Shown here piece after piece: positions 1-6,844 of a stretch of 64,000 nt of DNA. The stretch spans positions 15,733 through 79,732 of the forward strand of contig CAYJNO010000006.1 of assembly GCA_964371715.1 (NCBI GenBank), given 5' to 3'. A model generated the notes under the pieces. That model searched no databases. It was not told the origin of the DNA and worked only from the letters and a program-made list of their open reading frames with translations. The position numbers were made by a program, and so were the translations under genes. How positions within the stretch are numbered: the stretch's first letter is position 1; each line of letters begins with the position of its first letter. Source of the stretch: CAYJNO01 sp964371715. GTDB taxonomy: Bacteria > Bacillota_I > Bacilli_A > Erysipelotrichales > Erysipelotrichaceae.

Positions 1-791
1 ACTGCAATTGCTTCATTATTATTAGTAATAACTATTTCATCAGCCATCGAATTAATCCTTAATCTTTTACCATGTTTTACATGATCAACATTATCTGTTT
101 CATACATTTCATAATAATTCTTTAACATCTCATAATTATTAATATATTTATATTCTTCATTTTCTATTTGCTTTAATGTATATGCATCTTTTATATCAAA
201 TTCATCAATTTTAGTACGTATTAATGATGACATAGTCCCTATTGTGCCAAGTTTTTCAGCAATATCTTCACAAAGGCTTCTAATATATGTACCAGCACTA
301 CAAGTTACTTCAAATTTAATCTCAGGTTCAATTGATAACAGCTTAATGTTATCGATGAAAATATCACGAGGTTTTAATTCAACTGTTTTGCCTTCTCTTT
401 GTAGTTCATAAAGTTTTTTACCATTTACTTTAATAGCTGAAGTCATAGGTGGTATTTGCTTTGAAGCCCCAACAAAAGATTGTAAAACTTCGTTTAAGTT
501 TTCTAGATTTATTGAACTTGTATTCGCTGTTGCAGTAGTATCACCCCAAATATCTCCAGTTGTTGTTTTAAAACCTAACCTTAATGTAGCTATATATGTT
601 TTTTTAGCATGTTTAATATATGGCAATACTTTACATGATTTATTTACTAAAACCATTAAAAGTCCTGTAGCATTAGGATCTAATGTTCCAGTATGTCCTA
701 TTTGTTTAGTTTTTAATATTCTTCTAAGTTTATTACAAACATCAAACGATGTATAACCTTCTTCTTTATTTATTAATATAATTTTATCCAT
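1..791 (-). CDS. truB: tRNA pseudouridine(55) synthase TruB, 3' end beyond the window
   Basis: TruB converts U55 in the T-loop of tRNAs to pseudouridine. My reading of the minus strand from the ATG at 791 gives a protein beginning MDKIILINKEEGYTSFDV and carrying GHTGTLDPNATGLL at about residues 33-46, the TruB catalytic block with its aspartate. Further on are the conserved KxxKKTY and AGTYIRSL segments. The frame is open to base 1, so the C-terminus lies outside. The start follows GAGGT at a normal distance. The gene sits behind a terminator (843-868), so it probably has its own promoter. Family assignment is secure. Confidence 0.95.
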   Translation of the reverse strand, partial: MDKIILINKEEGYTSFDVCNKLRRILKTKQIGHTGTLDPNATGLLMVLVNKSCKVLPYIKHAKKTYIATLRLGFKTTTGDIWGDTTATANTSSINLENLNEVLQSFVGASKQIPPMTSAIKVNGKKLYELQREGKTVELKPRDIFIDNIKLLSIEPEIKFEVTCSAGTYIRSLCEDIAEKLGTIGTMSSLIRTKIDEFDIKDAYTLKQIENEEYKYINNYEMLKNYYEMYETDNVDHVKHGKRLRINSMADEIVITNNNEAIA

Positions 792-807
792 ATTTACCTC
801 ATCTATA

Positions 808-813
808 ATTATA
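808..813 (-). promoter_or_regulatory. -10 element of truB promoter
   Basis: The minus strand reads TATAAT here, 16 bases before the truB start and downstream of the nitroreductase terminator. The -35 region at 17-base spacing (near 831-836) is poor, so the call rests on the perfect -10. Confidence 0.45.
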
Positions 814-842
814 CAATATTAATGTTTAATATCCTAGTACAC

Positions 843-868
843 AAAAAGAAAACCAGCATTTGCTGGTT
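843..868 (-). terminator. Rho-independent terminator after the nitroreductase gene
   Basis: AACCAGCA at 851-858 pairs with TGCTGGTT at 861-868. Read on the minus strand the hairpin is followed by TTCTTTTT. The stem overlaps the stop codon of the nitroreductase gene and separates it from truB. Confidence 0.85.
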
Positions 869-1409
869 AAATAAATTTAATTATATTATCTACTTCTTCT
901 CTTGGTGGAGTTTTAGTTTCAACTTCATAGTATCCATAAACGATTATTGCTGCAACTTTTTCTTTTTCATTTAAATTAATGATTTTTGCAACTTCCTCTT
1001 TATCAACAACACCAAAAATACATGTACCTACACCTTTAGCATGTGCACTTAAACAAAATGTTTGACAAGCAATACCGGCATCAAAAGACTCCCATAAAAA
1101 AGGTTTATCAGCTGCAATATGATATTTATCAAGCCTTCCACTTTTACCTTCAACATATGATAAAACAAGTATTCCATTAGCGTTTTCTATTGTTTTTTGA
1201 TTATAAACATAACTTTTAACACCTTCACTAGCAATTTTAGAAATAACTCCCTTATCTGTAACAAAGTTATATCTAGCAATTTGTGTATTAGCCCAAGATG
1301 GTGCAAATCTTGCATAGTCTACTATTTCTTTTAATACTTCATTTGATACTAATTCATCAGTAAATTTTCTAACGCTTCTTCTTGACTTTATTCCTTCTAA
1401 TAAATCCAT
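867..1409 (-). CDS. Nitroreductase-family FMN oxidoreductase
   Basis: A protein of about 180 residues of the nitroreductase fold, FMN enzymes that use NAD(P)H to reduce nitro compounds, quinones or flavins. Visible signatures are the N-terminal SRRSVRKF (FMN phosphate contact), APSWANTQ near residue 40, and a C-terminal GVVDKEE...AAIIVYGYYE segment typical of the family. An ATG lies 15 bases further upstream at 1424, but the Shine-Dalgarno AAGGAG falls between the two ATGs and is well spaced only for the ATG at 1409, so I start there. It is transcribed divergently from the TtcA-like gene and ends in a terminator. Substrate cannot be told from sequence. Confidence 0.88.
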   Translation of the reverse strand: MDLLEGIKSRRSVRKFTDELVSNEVLKEIVDYARFAPSWANTQIARYNFVTDKGVISKIASEGVKSYVYNQKTIENANGILVLSYVEGKSGRLDKYHIAADKPFLWESFDAGIACQTFCLSAHAKGVGTCIFGVVDKEEVAKIINLNEKEKVAAIIVYGYYEVETKTPPREEVDNIIKFI

Positions 1410-1434
1410 ATAATTCTCCTTCATCTTTATCTAG

Positions 1435-1443
1435 ATTTTACCA
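1435..1443 (-). promoter_or_regulatory. Extended -10 promoter of the nitroreductase gene
   Basis: The minus strand reads TGGTAAAAT, an extended -10, with TTTAAT 16 bases upstream as a weak -35. It is about 25 bases from the start codon chosen for the nitroreductase. Confidence 0.4.
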
Positions 1444-1478
1444 CATTTAAATATTAATTAAACTATTTACACAACTTA

Positions 1479-1487
1479 TGCTATAAT
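1479..1487 (+). promoter_or_regulatory. Extended -10 promoter of the TtcA-like gene
   Basis: TGCTATAAT is a perfect extended -10 element 17 bases upstream of the start, followed by GAGGT at 1494-1498. No good -35 is seen at 17-base spacing, as is usual for extended -10 promoters. It is back to back with the nitroreductase promoter. Confidence 0.6.
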
Positions 1488-1503
1488 ACCAACGAGGTAA
1501 AAT

Positions 1504-2250
1504 ATGAACGTAAAAAAAATATTAGGAAAAATTATACAAGCTGATAAAGATTACAACTTAATTCAGGAAAATGATCGTATTGCAGTAGGTGTTAGTGGTG
1601 GTAAGGATTCAACATTATTATTATATATGTTAACTCTTTATCAAAAAGTAGCAAAGAAAATGTTCAATAAAAACTTTGAAGTAATTGGAATACATATAGA
1701 AATGGGATTTGCTGGCATGGACTTTACGCATTTAGATGAGTATTGCCAAAAACTTGAATTAAATTTAATACATGAACCTTCTAAAATTTATGACATCTTA
1801 AAACTACATATGAAAAATGACAAAATCCAATGCTCTTTGTGCTCTAAGTTTAAAAAAGGTGCTGTAAATAAAAAAGCAAAAGAATTAAATTGTAATAAAG
1901 TAGCCTTTGGACATCATTTAGATGATGCTGTTGAAACTTTATTTCTAAATATGATACATGGTGGTAAAATAGCAACATTCGATCCGAAAATGCATTTAAG
2001 TGATATTGATGTTACTTTTATAAGACCATTTGTATATGTAAATGAAGATGAGGTCAATAAGGTGATTGATGATTTACAAATACCAATTGTAAAAAGTACA
2101 TGTCCAAATGATGGGTATACACATCGTCAAAAAGTTAAGGAAACTTTACATGACTTATATAAAGAATATCCACAAGCTAAAATGAACTTTAAACTAATGT
2201 TACATAACCAAAAACAATTATCTTTGTGGCATATCGAAAATGAAGAATAA
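1504..2250 (+). CDS. TtcA-family tRNA 2-thiocytidine / PP-loop ATPase
   Basis: A PP-loop ATPase of 248 residues. The PP-loop SGGKDS is at residues 31-36, CSLC at 110-113 (the cysteine pair that in TtcA holds an iron-sulfur cluster), GHHLDDAVET at about 136-145, and a further cysteine at 200 in STCPNDG. TtcA enzymes adenylate and thiolate C32 of some tRNAs; related TtcA-like proteins in Firmicutes have less certain substrates, so no symbol is given. Its arrangement CxxC plus one later Cys matches the three-cysteine cluster ligand set. Single-gene transcript with its own promoter and terminator. Confidence 0.85.
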   Translation: MNVKKILGKIIQADKDYNLIQENDRIAVGVSGGKDSTLLLYMLTLYQKVAKKMFNKNFEVIGIHIEMGFAGMDFTHLDEYCQKLELNLIHEPSKIYDILKLHMKNDKIQCSLCSKFKKGAVNKKAKELNCNKVAFGHHLDDAVETLFLNMIHGGKIATFDPKMHLSDIDVTFIRPFVYVNEDEVNKVIDDLQIPIVKSTCPNDGYTHRQKVKETLHDLYKEYPQAKMNFKLMLHNQKQLSLWHIENEE

Positions 2251-2253
2251 AAA

Positions 2254-2280
2254 AAACTAACTTTGAGTTAGTTTTTTTTA
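2254..2280. terminator. Bidirectional terminator between the TtcA-like gene and csp
   Basis: AACTAAC at 2255-2261 pairs with GTTAGTT at 2267-2273, with a T run on the right and an A run on the left, so it can end transcription from both strands. The last bases overlap the end of the cold-shock gene. Confidence 0.85.
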
Positions 2281-2475
2281 TACTACTTTAATTCCGTGTG
2301 CTTGTAATCCTCTATCCCCTTCAATTAAATTAAATTCAACTAAAGTACCTTCATTAACTGTTTTATAACCATCCATTACCAGTTCTGAATAGTGGAAGAA
2401 GACGTCAGTCCCATCAGAGCATGTAATAAATCCAAATCCTCTGCTTTGATTAAAGCGTTTTACTTTCCCCTGCAT
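2278..2475 (-). CDS. csp: Cold-shock domain protein
   Basis: A 65-residue single cold-shock domain, the usual family length. RNP1 is the GFGFIT block at residues 13-18 and RNP2 is VFFH at 25-28, the aromatic surface that binds single-stranded RNA/DNA. Such proteins act as RNA chaperones and antiterminators. The start has AAGGAAA upstream. The 5' leader is about 85 bases, A+T-rich, and contains a hairpin at 2520-2540, in keeping with leader control of csp genes. Which paralogue this is cannot be decided. Confidence 0.95.
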   Translation of the reverse strand: MQGKVKRFNQSRGFGFITCSDGTDVFFHYSELVMDGYKTVNEGTLVEFNLIEGDRGLQAHGIKVV

Positions 2476-2519
2476 ATTGATTTTCCTTTCTTAACATACT
2501 ACAATCATAAGTTAATAAT

Positions 2520-2567
2520 AATATCATTACAAGTGATATTATCTACCTAAAAAACACCGTTATTATA
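2520..2567 (-). promoter_or_regulatory. csp leader hairpin and -10
   Basis: The minus strand has TATAAT at 2567-2562, then a leader with the perfect hairpin AATATCA/TGATATT (2520-2540). The -35 at 17 bases is poor. Cold-shock genes often use structured leaders; a role for this hairpin is inference. Confidence 0.4.
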
Positions 2568-2647
2568 TAATTGTATATTTTAGGTAACACAAATCTATGA
2601 ATGGATAAATTTAAACAATTTTAGTAAAAATATACTAAATATAGTGA

Positions 2648-2679
2648 TAAAAAAAGATAAGCAATTTAATACTTATCTT
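2648..2679 (-). terminator. Terminator after the TetR gene
   Basis: AAGATAAG (2654-2661) pairs with CTTATCTT (2672-2679); on the minus strand it is followed by a run of six or more T. Confidence 0.8.
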
Positions 2680-2686
2680 TTAATAC

Positions 2687-3229
2687 TTATTTCTTTACTG
2701 AAACGATTTGTACATCATTTACAACTGTTAAATAAATATCATTCATTTCATCAGTTGAATTTGAGAAATCATCATCAGCCCATAATTGGATCATTTTCAT
2801 AACTCCAGCCATATGGAAGCTTAAAATATAACGTTTTTGTTTTTGAGTTATATCTACAACATCATAGTTTGGATTTTCATAAATATTTTTAAACATTTTG
2901 TAGAATTCATCAATGAAAATATGGAATAAATTATTTTTCATTAATAAAATAATATAATTTTTATGATCATTACAGAAAATGAAAAAATTCTTTGATAATT
3001 TATTTAATGAAAATTCATTTAAATTTTCGATTCTATCAAAATACTTATATAGTAAAGTTCTGCAAGAGTACAGTACTAATTCATCCTTAGATGAAAAGTT
3101 ATTGTAGAATGTTTTTCTTACTAATTGAGCTTGCTCACTAATTTCAGAAATAGTTATATCATTGTATGCTTTATCATTCATTAGAGCGAATAAAGCATCA
3201 ATAATTTTTGATTTTGACTTGTTTGACAT
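2687..3229 (-). CDS. TetR/AcrR-family transcriptional regulator
   Basis: A 180-residue regulator with an N-terminal TetR helix-turn-helix: ISEISEQAQLVRKTFYNNFSSKDEL (about residues 26-50) matches the family pattern with a recognition helix ending in FYxxFxxKDEL. The C-terminal ligand/dimer domain is poorly conserved and gives no ligand. The start ATG at 3229 follows GGAG. It is a single-gene transcript. A 17-bp inverted repeat overlapping its predicted -35 suggests that it represses itself. No neighbouring efflux pump is present, so the regulated target is unknown. Confidence 0.88.
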   Translation of the reverse strand: MSNKSKSKIIDALFALMNDKAYNDITISEISEQAQLVRKTFYNNFSSKDELVLYSCRTLLYKYFDRIENLNEFSLNKLSKNFFIFCNDHKNYIILLMKNNLFHIFIDEFYKMFKNIYENPNYDVVDITQKQKRYILSFHMAGVMKMIQLWADDDFSNSTDEMNDIYLTVVNDVQIVSVKK

Positions 3230-3263
3230 TATAATCTCCTTTTTTAATATTTCTCACTCATTT

Positions 3264-3327
3264 ATAATAATGTATAAATTATATCTTGTAAATGGTTTTT
3301 ACACATTTTTTTGTTTTTTTTGTGTAA
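3264..3327 (-). promoter_or_regulatory. TetR gene promoter with inverted-repeat operator
   Basis: On the minus strand TTTACA (3292-3287) and TATTAT (3269-3264) are 17 bases apart. The -35 is one arm of the inverted repeat TGTAAA-N5-TTTACA (3287-3303). A second repeat TTACACA-N15-TGTGTAA (3299-3327) overlaps it. The layout fits an autoregulatory operator. Confidence 0.5.
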
Positions 3328-3477
3328 TTCGTAAAAAATTATATATTTTTATTCATAAGCGCCCTATTTATCGTATAAAATTTTGTAATATTTAAAAATA
3401 TTTTTTCCAGAAACTACTATTATTAAGGCACTGTGTAATATTTCCTTATAGAAAACAAATTAAATATCTTGAAATAT

Positions 3478-3518
3478 AAAAAAAACAGCTAATATATCCT
3501 ACTAAAGATTATTAGCTG
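3478..3518 (-). terminator. Terminator of the first FMN-binding lipoprotein gene
   Basis: CAGCTAATA (3486-3494) pairs with TATTAGCTG (3510-3518), and the minus strand continues with eight T. Confidence 0.8.
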
Positions 3519-3536
3519 AATCAAATGTATAATTAA

Positions 3537-3992
3537 TTATTTTGCGTTATATGCATCAAATGCAAGTTGTAAAGCACTTAGAAAACTATCAGATGTAACT
3601 GTTGAACCTGAAATAATATCTGCAGTAGCAGCAAATGCTTCTTTTCCAACGAATGATTTTGCTAAAGCATCTAAATCTGCTTCATCATAATTGGTATTTT
3701 CGTTAGTAGTTGTTACTTTTACATCCTTAACCATTTTATCAGTAGAAATAATAACTTCTACAGTTAATACACCTCCACCAAAATCTCCATTTTCAACTAT
3801 AATAGTTGTGCTCTCTCCTTCAACAACATCATTTGAAATAATTGTTGGACCTTTTGATGTTTCTTCTGTTGGTTCAGGTGTTGTTTCTTGAGTTGTAGGT
3901 GTTGTAGTTGGTTGAACTTCTTCTTCTTCATTATTACTACATCCTGCAAGTACTAAAACTGATAATAACATCATTACAAGTATTTTTTTCAT
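3537..3992 (-). CDS. FMN-binding-domain lipoprotein
   Basis: A 151-residue predicted lipoprotein. Residues 1-18 are a signal peptide ending in the lipobox LAGC with Cys18 as lipid site. Residues about 20-50 are a Thr/Pro/Glu-rich linker, and the rest is an FMN_bind domain. DIISGSTVTS at 125-134 resembles the D-x-x-S/T-G-A-T motif in which ApbE attaches FMN to the threonine (here Thr131), although the usual alanine is serine. In Gram-positive bacteria such extracytosolic flavoproteins serve as electron carriers. No ApbE or partner dehydrogenase is in the window. The start follows AAGGAG, and it is transcribed alone. Confidence 0.85.
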   Translation of the reverse strand: MKKILVMMLLSVLVLAGCSNNEEEEVQPTTTPTTQETTPEPTEETSKGPTIISNDVVEGESTTIIVENGDFGGGVLTVEVIISTDKMVKDVKVTTTNENTNYDEADLDALAKSFVGKEAFAATADIISGSTVTSDSFLSALQLAFDAYNAK

Positions 3993-4058
3993 TGTTTTTC
4001 TCCTTATAATTTATATCATATCATATTTTGATAATATTTATAATTATTATTAAACTAT

Positions 4059-4083
4059 AAAAAAAACGGATATAATTCCGTTT
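4059..4083 (-). terminator. Terminator of the gap-containing lipoprotein gene
   Basis: AAACGGA (4064-4070), loop TATAAT, TCCGTTT (4077-4083); the minus strand then runs into T residues. Confidence 0.75.
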
Positions 4084-4090
4084 AAATCTC

Positions 4091-4411
4091 TTATGCTGCA
4101 GGAGTTTCTGTAACTTCAGGTGTTGTTGTAACTTCAGGTGCTACNNNNNNNNNNNNNNNNNNNNNNNNNNNNNNNNNNNNNNNNNNNNNNNNNNNNNNNN
4201 NNNNNNNNNNNNNNNNNNNNNNNNNNNNNNNNNNNNNNNNNNNNGTAACTTCAGGTGCTACAGTTGCTTCTGGTGTTGTTGTAGCTTCTGGTGTTGCAGT
4301 AACTTCAGGTGCTACAGTTACTTCTGGTGTTGCAGTAACTTCTGGAGCTGTATCAGTTGAACATCCAGCTAATAACGCTACACTTAATAATAATACTAAT
4401 AATTTTTTCAT
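4091..4411 (-). CDS. Pro/Thr/Glu-repeat lipoprotein interrupted by an assembly gap
   Basis: The N-terminus has a signal peptide with lipobox LLAGC (Cys17), almost the same as the neighbouring FMN-binding lipoprotein at 4556-5008. After it come short repeats of the form APEVTATPEATTTPE up to the run of 100 N, then more of the same repeat and a stop. No FMN-binding domain is visible; it may be hidden in the gap, or this may be a domain-less spacer protein. The gap length is nominal, so length, frame and even integrity are uncertain. It has its own promoter and terminator. Confidence 0.55.
   Translation of the reverse strand: MKKLLVLLLSVALLAGCSTDTAPEVTATPEVTVAPEVTATPEATTTPEATVAPEVXXXXXXXXXXXXXXXXXXXXXXXXXXXXXXXXXXVAPEVTTTPEVTETPAA
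4145..4244. other. Assembly gap of 100 N inside a repeat
   Basis: Exactly 100 N, the conventional size for a gap of unknown length. The flanks on both sides carry the same Pro/Thr/Glu-coding repeat, so the break was probably caused by repeat collapse. Confidence 0.95.
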
Positions 4412-4447
4412 TTTAAATCTCCTATATGTTCTAAACGAACAGGATTA

Positions 4448-4501
4448 ATATTATCATATACAGAACAATTGTCAATAGTTTTGTGAAAACTATGTGAAAA
4501 T
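4448..4501 (-). promoter_or_regulatory. Promoter of the gap-containing lipoprotein with upstream element
   Basis: On the minus strand TTGACA (4475-4470) and TAATAT (4453-4448) are 16 bases apart. Directly upstream is a block with two copies of TTTTCACA that also occurs in front of the lipoprotein at 4556-5008. Confidence 0.65.
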
Positions 4502-4515
4502 TATATGTAAACAAA

Positions 4516-4542
4516 TAAAAAAGCCTTCATAATTGAAGACTT
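4516..4542 (-). terminator. Terminator of the second FMN-binding lipoprotein gene
   Basis: AAGCCTTCA (4521-4529) pairs with TGAAGACTT (4534-4542) with one mismatch, and six A on the plus strand give a T run on the minus strand. Confidence 0.75.
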
Positions 4543-4555
4543 TAAACAGAATTAA

Positions 4556-5008
4556 TTATCCAGCAAAGAATTCATTAGCAGCCACTAATGCATTTTCTCT
4601 AGCTTGTAATAACGCTTCACTTGTAACAGTTGCACCAGCAACTACATCAAATGTACCATCAATTACTGATGGAGCAAAAGTTTCAGCTTCGATTACATCT
4701 TTACCATAACCTTCAGTTTCAGTGTGAGATACAACATTTACAGCTTCGATTGTTGTAGCGTCAGCAAATGTGAACTCAACAACGATATCACCTGCAAAAC
4801 CTTCTGCAGTTACAGTAACTAAAGCTTTACCTTCAACATCTTCAACAGTTACATTTGAAGCTTCTTCAGGTGTTGTAGTAGCTTCTGGAGTTGTTGTAAC
4901 TTCAGGTGCTACAGTTGCTTCTGGTGTTGCAGTAGCTTCTGGAGTTTCTTCAGTTGAACATCCTACTAATAATACTGCACTTAATAAAACAGCTAATAAT
5001 TTTTTCAT
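4556..5008 (-). CDS. FMN-binding-domain lipoprotein with Pro/Thr/Glu linker
   Basis: A 150-residue predicted lipoprotein: signal peptide with lipobox LLVGC (Cys17), about 30 residues of ATPEATVAPEVTTTPE-type repeats, then an FMN_bind domain from about residue 52 to the end. DVVAGATVTS at 121-130 fits the ApbE flavinylation motif, with Thr127 the expected FMN site. The protein should be anchored on the outer face of the membrane, the linker giving reach into the wall. Its signal peptide and linker are close to those of the neighbour at 4091-4411, suggesting tandem duplication. The start follows AAAGGAG. An electron-transfer role is inference from the family. Confidence 0.87.
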   Translation of the reverse strand: MKKLLAVLLSAVLLVGCSTEETPEATATPEATVAPEVTTTPEATTTPEEASNVTVEDVEGKALVTVTAEGFAGDIVVEFTFADATTIEAVNVVSHTETEGYGKDVIEAETFAPSVIDGTFDVVAGATVTSEALLQARENALVAANEFFAG

Positions 5009-5046
5009 TTTAATTTCTCCTTTAAGTTCATTGAACTATAACAATT

Positions 5047-5099
5047 ATTCTACACATATAAGATTATGATGTCAATAGTTTGTGAAAATTATGTGAAAT
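5047..5099 (-). promoter_or_regulatory. Promoter of the second FMN-binding lipoprotein with upstream element
   Basis: On the minus strand TTGACA (5075-5070) and TAGAAT (5052-5047) are exactly 17 bases apart. The 24 bases beyond the -35 match the block upstream of the neighbouring lipoprotein almost base for base. Confidence 0.7.
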
Positions 5100-5126
5100 A
5101 TCATCTTATTGAATTTCATTATTGTA

Positions 5127-5155
5127 TTTTTTATTTAAATATGATTAGATATAAT
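5127..5155 (+). promoter_or_regulatory. trpS promoter
   Basis: A perfect TATAAT at 5150-5155 lies directly before the T-box leader. The -35 region at 17-base spacing is only a T tract. Transcription would start near 5162. Confidence 0.5.
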
Positions 5156-5156
5156 A

Positions 5157-5365
5157 AAGCAATGAAATAAGTATAAGTATTATAGAATGTATATTTTAAG
5201 AGAAATGATGTCTGGTGAAAATCATTATAACTTCTATAAGAAATGGGACTTGTTGAGCTTCAAATATTTATATTTGCGGTAAATCCGTTATCTTTTAAAG
5301 AAATCTTTTTAGATTTAAATATGGGTGGCACCACGTTTTAAGACGTCCCAAGAGGTGTTTTTTTT
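5157..5365 (+). ncRNA. Tryptophan T-box leader of trpS
   Basis: A T-box riboswitch reads the charging state of a tRNA. Stem I is visible: TTATAGAA (5180-5187) pairs with TTCTATAA (5232-5239), topped by the hairpin AATGAT/ATCATT (5204-5226). Directly 3' of the stem, in the position of the specifier loop, is AAATGGGAC with TGG, the Trp codon, at 5244-5246. The conserved T-box sequence GGGTGGCACCACG is at 5323-5335. CACC (5329-5332) can pair with GGTG (5354-5357), followed by eight T, as the terminator. The specifier matches the downstream gene trpS, which makes the call strong. Confidence 0.92.
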
Positions 5366-5386
5366 ATTTTAAAGGAGAAATAAGTT

Positions 5387-6373
5387 ATGAAAACAATGGT
5401 TAGTGGAATTAAACCTACTGGTCAACTACATTTAGGAAATTATATCGGAGCATTAAGAAATTTTGTTAAGTATCAAGATGAATATAGAATGTTTATTTTT
5501 ATTGCAAATCTACATTGTATTACTGTATATCAAGACCCAAGTGAACTTAGACAAAACTTAAAAGATAGTGTCGCTCTTTATCTTGCATGTGGATTAGATC
5601 CTAATCAATCAACAATTTTTTTACAAACAGATGTGAAAGAACATGCTGAGCTTGGTTTTATTATGTGTTGTAACACATATATGGGTGAATTGAATCGTAT
5701 GACTCAATATAAAGATCAAATCGCAAAGGGTATTAAAAATATCAGTGGTGGAATGTATACTTACCCTACTTTAATGTCAGCAGATATTTTAATGTATAAT
5801 GCAGATTACGTCCCTGTTGGTGAAGATCAAAAGCAACATGTCGAATTATGTCGAGATACTGCTACCCGCTTTAATAATCGCTATGGTGATACATTCGTTG
5901 TACCAGAGCCTATTATTGCCAAAGTTGGCGCAAGAATTATGTCATTACAAGACCCAACTAAAAAAATGTCAAAAAGTGATGAAACAAATAAAGGTTGTAT
6001 TTACTTGTTAGATGATTTAAAAGTTGCAAGAAAGAAAATCATGTCTGCTGTTACAGATGATAAAGCGTGCGTTAAATACGATTTAGAAAACCAACCAGGT
6101 ATTGCTAATTTAATGCAAATAATGGCAAGTTTAAATGGAAAATCATTTAAAGAGATTGAAGAAGAATTCGCAAATGAAGGTTATGGTACATTTAAAAAAG
6201 CTGTTGCTGATTTAGTATGTAACGAACTTGAAATTATACAATCAAAGTATAATGATATTATTAATTCAGATTTAATTGAAAAAACATTAACTAATGGTGC
6301 TGTAAAAGCAAGAGCAGTTGCTCAAGATACACTAAGCAAAGTTCATAATAAAATTGGTATTTCTATTATCTAG
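5387..6373 (+). CDS. trpS: Tryptophanyl-tRNA synthetase
   Basis: Class I aminoacyl-tRNA synthetase of 328 residues, the usual bacterial TrpRS length. It has PTGQLHLGNYIG at about 10-21 (the HIGH-type ATP motif) and KMSKS at about 192-196. GEDQKQHVEL and the YPTLMSADIL segment are typical of TrpRS. It charges tRNA-Trp, and the upstream Trp T-box shows that its expression responds to uncharged tRNA-Trp. The start follows AAAGGAGAAA. Its last 42 bases overlap the convergent comK-like gene, with no terminator between them. Confidence 0.97.
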   Translation: MKTMVSGIKPTGQLHLGNYIGALRNFVKYQDEYRMFIFIANLHCITVYQDPSELRQNLKDSVALYLACGLDPNQSTIFLQTDVKEHAELGFIMCCNTYMGELNRMTQYKDQIAKGIKNISGGMYTYPTLMSADILMYNADYVPVGEDQKQHVELCRDTATRFNNRYGDTFVVPEPIIAKVGARIMSLQDPTKKMSKSDETNKGCIYLLDDLKVARKKIMSAVTDDKACVKYDLENQPGIANLMQIMASLNGKSFKEIEEEFANEGYGTFKKAVADLVCNELEIIQSKYNDIINSDLIEKTLTNGAVKARAVAQDTLSKVHNKIGISII

Positions 6374-6775
6374 TTCTAAATGTAATAAATAATCTTTAAC
6401 ACGTTTGATTTGTTTATTTATTACTCTTACATTTATATCAAATTCAATATTTAAACCATTGTGAAATATCACTTTGGTTTTTTTATTATCAACATTAATG
6501 ATTTGCTTTATATTAAAATAATTAACTAGTGTACATTCATTTTGGTATATTGACCATAAAGGAATTAAAAATAAACGTTTATTTAGTGATATTAATATTG
6601 GAGTTTTTTGTTTTGTTTTATTAATATAATTAAAACTATCTATTCTACCTTTTAAACTACTACCATTTTTAAGGCATTGATCATCTAAAAAATCTGTTAA
6701 TTTATAATTCAAGTTGATTCTATTTAAATTATTAACTATTTCGAGTTTATCATAACTATAGTAAATTACATCCAT
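6332..6775 (-). CDS. comK: ComK-family competence transcription factor
   Basis: A 147-residue protein that I recognise as a ComK homologue. It has GSSLKGR at 38-44, KTPILIS at 57-63 and FLIPLWS at 69-75, in the same order and spacing as the GSSYAGR, KPPIMVD and FLFPTLS segments of Bacillus subtilis ComK. A weaker match follows through VIFHNG and the stretch before residue 130. It is shorter than the Bacillus protein (about 190 residues), lacking most of its C-terminal tail. ComK activates DNA-uptake genes by binding paired AT-boxes. The start has GAGGTG upstream. It converges on and overlaps trpS by 42 bases. No com genes are in the window. Confidence 0.8.
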   Translation of the reverse strand: MDVIYYSYDKLEIVNNLNRINLNYKLTDFLDDQCLKNGSSLKGRIDSFNYINKTKQKTPILISLNKRLFLIPLWSIYQNECTLVNYFNIKQIINVDNKKTKVIFHNGLNIEFDINVRVINKQIKRVKDYLLHLELDNRNTNFIMNFA

Positions 6776-6820
6776 TTTTTCACCTCTATATTATTATTAT
6801 CGAAATATAGAAAATTCCTA

Positions 6821-6844
6821 AAAAAAAACATCCTGATGGATGTT
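6821..6844 (-). terminator. Terminator of rpsO
   Basis: AACATCC (6827-6833) pairs with GGATGTT (6838-6844) over a 4-base loop, and the minus strand continues with a T run. Confidence 0.85.

Larger units (their letters stand above)
3230..3536. other. 307-base intergenic region, no gene seen
   Basis: Apart from the TetR promoter at the left and the terminator of the lipoprotein gene at the right (3478-3518), this stretch is extremely A+T-rich, with long T tracts around 3306-3320. A short open frame on the plus strand (3162-3395) has no ribosome site and overlaps the TetR start, so I do not call it. Confidence 0.6.

Noticed and set aside
3162..3395. A 77-codon open frame on the plus strand
   Set aside because: It overlaps the TetR start and promoter, has no ribosome site and encodes a Phe/Ile-rich string typical of A+T-rich non-coding DNA.
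4261..4360. Short tandem repeats that could suggest a CRISPR or VNTR array
   Set aside because: The period is short and codon-based, coding for APEVTATPE-type linkers; there are no spacers of constant length.
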